DNA of 24,435 nt from Deltaproteobacteria bacterium RBG_13_61_14 (GTDB lineage: Bacteria > RBG-13-61-14). Both the position numbers and the translations under genes were made by a program. Below the pieces are notes generated by a model. That model worked only from the letters and a program-made list of their open reading frames with translations, ran no database searches and was not told the origin of the DNA. The stretch is taken from contig MGQK01000016.1 of NCBI GenBank assembly GCA_001797815.1, forward strand, positions 36,359 through 60,793. The letters run 5' to 3'. Below, in pieces: positions 22,584 to 24,435 of the stretch. The first letter of the stretch is position 1, and every line of letters starts with the position of its first letter.

Positions 22584-23690
22584 TTAGATAACACTCAACG
22601 GAAGAACTTCCTGGCAAACGCTTTCAGTTTCCATGCAGAGGTAGAGCCAAGCTTGGGGCGCGGCTTGGCGGATAGCGCCGGATATGCGGCGGAGGAGAGG
22701 TTGGCGGATGAAGCGGAGATAGCGGAGCTTGCCGTCGAGCCCGGTGATGAACTCTCCGAGCAAGATGCGGGAGTTGGAAAAGCGCTCGCGGACGATGGGG
22801 GCCAGCCGGGGGTTAAAGCGGAGCGCGCCCAGGCTGGTCCAGGCCACTTGCTCCGGGGCTACCGTTGCGAATATTTTGTTAACCACTTCTTCATAAGCCT
22901 CTCCCGCTCCCGGCTCATCCAGGATCGGGTCGAAATGGAATCCGACCTTATAGCCCCAGCCGGCTACTCTCTTGGCCGCCTGCAAGCGCGCCTCCAGCGT
23001 GGCCGCGCCCTGCTCTTCCCTTGCGATCATCTCCTCCGGGTTCACGGACCAGCTCACCACGGTTTTCCCCTGGTGGTCCAATCCCTCCAGGCATTCCACC
23101 CGGTCGCTCTTGGTCTTGAGCTCGAAGACCGCGCCTTCCTGCCCGGCAAAAAAGTTAATCAGCGCCGGGGCCAGGCCCAGCCAGGGTTCCAGGGCCAGGC
23201 TGTCGGAAAGCTCGCCGGTGCCGATACGAAAGGGCAGGTCAGGGCACGAATCCAAGCCTCCTCCGCCGAAGTAGCTTCGGCTACGAAGGCTGGATCGTGC
23301 CCTACGATTAGTGAGATAATCGGAAACCTCGGACAACATATCCTCCCAGTTGAGGCGCACGGTGATGGGCGAAGGGCCCAGGTATTCCTGGAGCACGCAA
23401 TAGGAGCAGTCAAAGGGACAGCCGAGCACCGGGTTGAGGATCCAGTAGCCGCAGTTGATGTGGCTCTGGGTGCAGGGGCAGGGTTTCAGAAACTCGCCTG
23501 AATAAACATCGAGCAAAAGCGTGCGCTTGCCCTGGCCGATCGGGTCCGGATAATTTCTTTTCAGCCAGTCTTGCACTTCGGGGATACCGGAGACTTTCTC
23601 GACCGGAAGATCGGGCCACCCCGCCAGCAAATGTTGGGCGCGCGCATGCCGCTCGGCTTCAGGGGTTATCAAGACACGCTCGAAGTTCAT
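22584..23690 (-). CDS. SPL-family radical SAM protein (spore photoproduct lyase-like)
   Basis: A 368-residue radical SAM enzyme. The cluster-binding motif CPFDCSYCVLQ (91-101: Cys91, Cys95, Cys98) follows an upstream cysteine-rich segment KPCPCTQSHINCGYW (70-83). Further SPL-like landmarks are FRIGTGELSDSLALE, VFELKTKSD, VSWSVNPEEM and VGFHFDPIL. Spore photoproduct lyase repairs thymine dimers in spores; relatives in non-spore-formers are a separate clade of unknown substrate, so 'photoproduct lyase' should not be asserted. Residues 130-150 (RARSS...DSCP) are encoded by a 63-nt palindromic repeat inserted in frame just before the FRIGTGE motif. The gene starts 1 nt after the stop of the upstream helical ORF and lacks a strong Shine-Dalgarno, so it is probably translationally coupled. 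Confidence 0.88.
   Translation of the reverse strand: MNFERVLITPEAERHARAQHLLAGWPDLPVEKVSGIPEVQDWLKRNYPDPIGQGKRTLLLDVYSGEFLKPCPCTQSHINCGYWILNPVLGCPFDCSYCVLQEYLGPSPITVRLNWEDMLSEVSDYLTNRRARSSLRSRSYFGGGGLDSCPDLPFRIGTGELSDSLALEPWLGLAPALINFFAGQEGAVFELKTKSDRVECLEGLDHQGKTVVSWSVNPEEMIAREEQGAATLEARLQAAKRVAGWGYKVGFHFDPILDEPGAGEAYEEVVNKIFATVAPEQVAWTSLGALRFNPRLAPIVRERFSNSRILLGEFITGLDGKLRYLRFIRQPLLRRISGAIRQAAPQAWLYLCMETESVCQEVLPLSVI
23241..23303. repeat. 63-nt palindromic repeat inserted in frame within the radical SAM gene
   Basis: The ends AGGGCACGA (23241-23249) and TCGTGCCCT (23295-23303) are perfect inverted repeats. Inward, TCCAAGCCT and AGGCTGGA continue the pairing with one bulged base, and GCCGAAG/CTTCGGC forms the tip region (23265-23280). 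Its length is exactly 21 codons and all three stop-free boundaries preserve the host reading frame. Confidence 0.75.
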
Positions 23691-23691
23691 C

Positions 23692-24435
23692 TCAACCTGG
23701 CTCGAAAAGCTTCCTCAGGTTATCGGAAGCGGCGGCGGCGAGCAGCTTCTCTGCGGCGAGGCGAAGTTGCTCGGGCGAGGCAAAGCGGAACTGCAGCGCG
23801 ACCGTTGAGTCCTCAAAGTCGCTGGCCGGGGAAAGGCGGACGCCGTCGGGCAGGGAGAGGCGCGCCACGGCCTGGTCGAAGCGGCGCCGGGCCTGAAAGA
23901 GCCGGGGGTTGCGCAGCCGGCGGAGCGCGGCGAGCAAGACCTCCACTTTCTGCGGGCGAGAAAGTTGGGAGCGGTTGAGAACTTCGGTGATCGAGGAGTT
24001 GCCCAGCAACTCCGTCACCGGCAGGCGGTCGCGGGAAGCGATCTCCTGGAGCAAGGCGAGCATCTCGCGGAGCTTGTTGGAGCCGGGCCGGAGCTCGGCC
24101 AAAAGCGGCCAGAGGGTCTGGCGATCATCAGCGGTGAAGCCCAGCAAGACCTGGACCTGGCCCAGGGGAATGCTGGTGGAAGCGATCAGCTCTTGCCAGG
24201 GCGGCTCCAGCTTTTGCAGGTCAAGAAGCCAGCCCAGGATTTTGCGGGCCGGCGTGAGGCCGAGCGCGGGCAGGTAGCGCGCGATGATCTCGGAGTCGGC
24301 GAGCTTGAGCCGCTCGTGGAGAAAGAGGACGATGTGGCCGGCCTCGATGAAGTTAAAGCTCCGGGTCGCGGCGTTGTCCCAGAAGTAGAGGTCAAAGGCC
24401 GAGCGGTCCGGGAGCTCATCGGCGGAGAAGACCCG
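23692..24435 (-). CDS. Helical protein, possibly ParB-like DNA-binding; 5' end outside the window
   Basis: An open frame runs from the window edge (24435) to the TGA at 23692-23694 with no start inside that needs to be used. About 247 residues are visible. The TTG at 24147 is internal to the continuous frame. The protein is rich in Leu, Ala and charged residues and almost wholly helical, with a stretch FIEAGHIVLFLHERLKL followed by repeated helices (SIPLGQVQVLLGF, MLALLQEIASRDRLPVTELL, ITEVLNRSQLSRPQKVEVLLAALRRLRNP). The layout resembles the helix-turn-helix half of ParB-like proteins, and such genes are, as I recall, found beside SPL-family radical SAM genes. The N-terminal ParB nuclease domain, which would prove this, is not in view. 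It is translationally coupled to the downstream radical SAM gene. Confidence 0.75.
   Translation of the reverse strand, partial: RVFSADELPDRSAFDLYFWDNAATRSFNFIEAGHIVLFLHERLKLADSEIIARYLPALGLTPARKILGWLLDLQKLEPPWQELIASTSIPLGQVQVLLGFTADDRQTLWPLLAELRPGSNKLREMLALLQEIASRDRLPVTELLGNSSITEVLNRSQLSRPQKVEVLLAALRRLRNPRLFQARRRFDQAVARLSLPDGVRLSPASDFEDSTVALQFRFASPEQLRLAAEKLLAAAASDNLRKLFEPG

Overview
This is about 24 kb of high-GC bacterial chromosome with tightly packed genes, separated in places by long, repeat-rich intergenic stretches. A soluble, NAD-linked, selenocysteine-containing formate dehydrogenase, a MtaA-like uroporphyrinogen-decarboxylase-fold protein, an SPL-family radical SAM protein and a NapH-like iron-sulfur membrane protein suggest an anaerobic or facultative Gram-negative, most likely an uncultivated Desulfobacterota-type (deltaproteobacterial) lineage. 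That assignment is inferred from gene content and is weak. No rRNA, tRNA, phage or complete IS element was seen.

Layout. 1-7130: a Gfo/Idh/MocA oxidoreductase, a secreted lipocalin divergent from a secreted type-B carboxylesterase, a 0.5-kb cluster of palindromic MITE-like repeats, a cytoplasmic beta-propeller protein and a lipoprotein alpha/beta hydrolase. 7121-7557: a four-helix-bundle (S23) gene bracketed by inverted arrays of the heptamer ATTTTAG. 7551-11162 (minus): a three-ORF operon made of a truncated UROD-like gene fragment, an SGNH/TPR membrane-anchored hydrolase and a full-length UROD-family protein. 11250-14058: a secreted metallophosphoesterase (minus) divergent from an M20 metallopeptidase (plus). 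14400-19550: the formate dehydrogenase operon nuoE-like / nuoF-like / fdhA, ending in an intrinsic terminator. 19928-21420: an unknown membrane-anchored protein coupled to a NapH-like ferredoxin protein. 21634-22509 (minus): an MNT-type nucleotidyltransferase followed by a putative nuclease-fold protein. 22584-24435 (minus): an SPL-family radical SAM gene behind a helical, possibly ParB-like gene that runs off the window.

How the genes work together. The central system oxidises formate. FdhA carries the Mo/W-pterin site with selenocysteine (in-frame TGA at 17916-17918 and a bSECIS-like hairpin) and a chain of Fe-S centres. These feed the NuoF-like FMN/NAD(H) subunit and its NuoE-like 2Fe-2S partner. 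Conventional gene calling would split fdhA in two at the TGA. The following membrane Fe-S pair has its own predicted promoter and could be a separate electron-transfer module. Much of the remainder encodes exported hydrolases: esterase, lipoprotein hydrolase, SGNH protein and metallophosphoesterase.

The most unusual aspect is the variety of palindromic repeats. There are at least six kinds. Several consist of one palindrome nested in another, some supply the stop codons of neighbouring genes, and one 63-nt copy lies in frame inside the radical SAM gene as a 21-residue insertion. I did not find a clearly new multi-gene defence or metabolic system. The best candidates for undescribed biology are the heptamer-bracketed S23 cassette, the protein-coding palindrome and the nucleotidyltransferase/nuclease-like pair.
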